Below the pieces are notes generated by a model that worked only from the letters and a program-made list of their open reading frames with translations, searched no databases and had not been told where the DNA came from. Made by a program: the position numbers and the translations under genes. Shown one piece after another: positions 5,683 to 5,725 of a stretch of 5,725 nucleotides of DNA (position 1 is its first letter; the number at the start of each line of letters is the position of its first letter). The DNA lies in NCBI GenBank assembly GCA_017353855.1, contig JAFMSA010000312.1:1-5725 (forward strand). The letters are read 5' to 3'. Source of the stretch: Alphaproteobacteria bacterium. GTDB lineage: Bacteria > Pseudomonadota > Alphaproteobacteria > ATCC43930 > CGMCC-115725.

Positions 5683-5725
5683 AAGGGATCCAGACAGCTG
5701 TCGTATTTTCTTGGCGTTGCCTCCC
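5679..5725 (-). CDS. Possible C-terminal end of the gene upstream of hslU
   Basis: In the minus-strand frame that ends at TGA 5679-5681, the visible codons read EATPRKYDSCLDPL. The stop overlaps the hslU ATG by four bases (ATGA), a common arrangement for translationally coupled genes, and hslU lacks its own good ribosome binding site. In alphaproteobacteria hslV, or in some genomes a small acetyltransferase between hslV and hslU, stands here. The visible tail is too short to decide. A second frame stays open a little further into hslU (its stop falls about 24 bases inside) and cannot be excluded. Confidence 0.35.
   Translation of the reverse strand, partial: EATPRKYDSCLDPL

Noticed and set aside
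1..5725. CRISPR array, tRNA, rRNA, insertion sequence or attachment site
   Set aside because: I saw no regularly spaced direct repeats, no tRNA T-arm pattern, no rRNA-like segment and no transposase or integrase.

Overview
This window is GC-rich and looks like a chromosomal segment from an alphaproteobacterium. The best clue is HslU, whose local sequence (for example EVLPKNILMIGPTG, GGPDVSREGVQRD and the ending DLSKFIL) resembles alphaproteobacterial HslU, perhaps of the Rhodospirillales or Rhizobiales. That placement comes from memory of family sequences, not from a search.

Layout from left to right: (1) the last 52 codons of an unidentified plus-strand gene, ending at 160; (2) a gene-free stretch, 161-522; (3) a minus-strand gene for an exported, probably Tat-dependent intradiol ring-cleavage dioxygenase-like protein, 523-1158. 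A short coding-like reading lies immediately upstream of it and ends in an ATGA overlap with its start codon, but that reading appears split over two frames. (4) A stretch without a convincing gene, 1407-1775; (5) a plus-strand AI-2E/PerM-family membrane transporter, 1776-2906; (6) a 150-base intergenic segment with a plausible extended -10 promoter and a small palindrome; (7) a plus-strand hypothetical protein gene, 3058-3483; (8) about 880 bases of GC-rich DNA with no convincing gene but several perfect short inverted repeats, 3484-4365; (9) a complete minus-strand hslU, 4366-5682; and (10) at the right edge, possibly the last codons of an upstream co-transcribed gene that overlaps the hslU start by four bases.

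The genes do not form an obvious pathway. HslU is the ATPase of the HslUV protease and belongs to an operon extending beyond the right edge. The dioxygenase has no aromatic-degradation neighbours here. The transporter and the hypothetical protein appear to be separate units. I find no mobile element, CRISPR array, tRNA or rRNA, and no strong sign of a new multi-gene system. The observations most worth checking are the broken or mis-sequenced small gene before the dioxygenase, the promoter and palindrome before the hypothetical gene, and the competing hairpins just after it.
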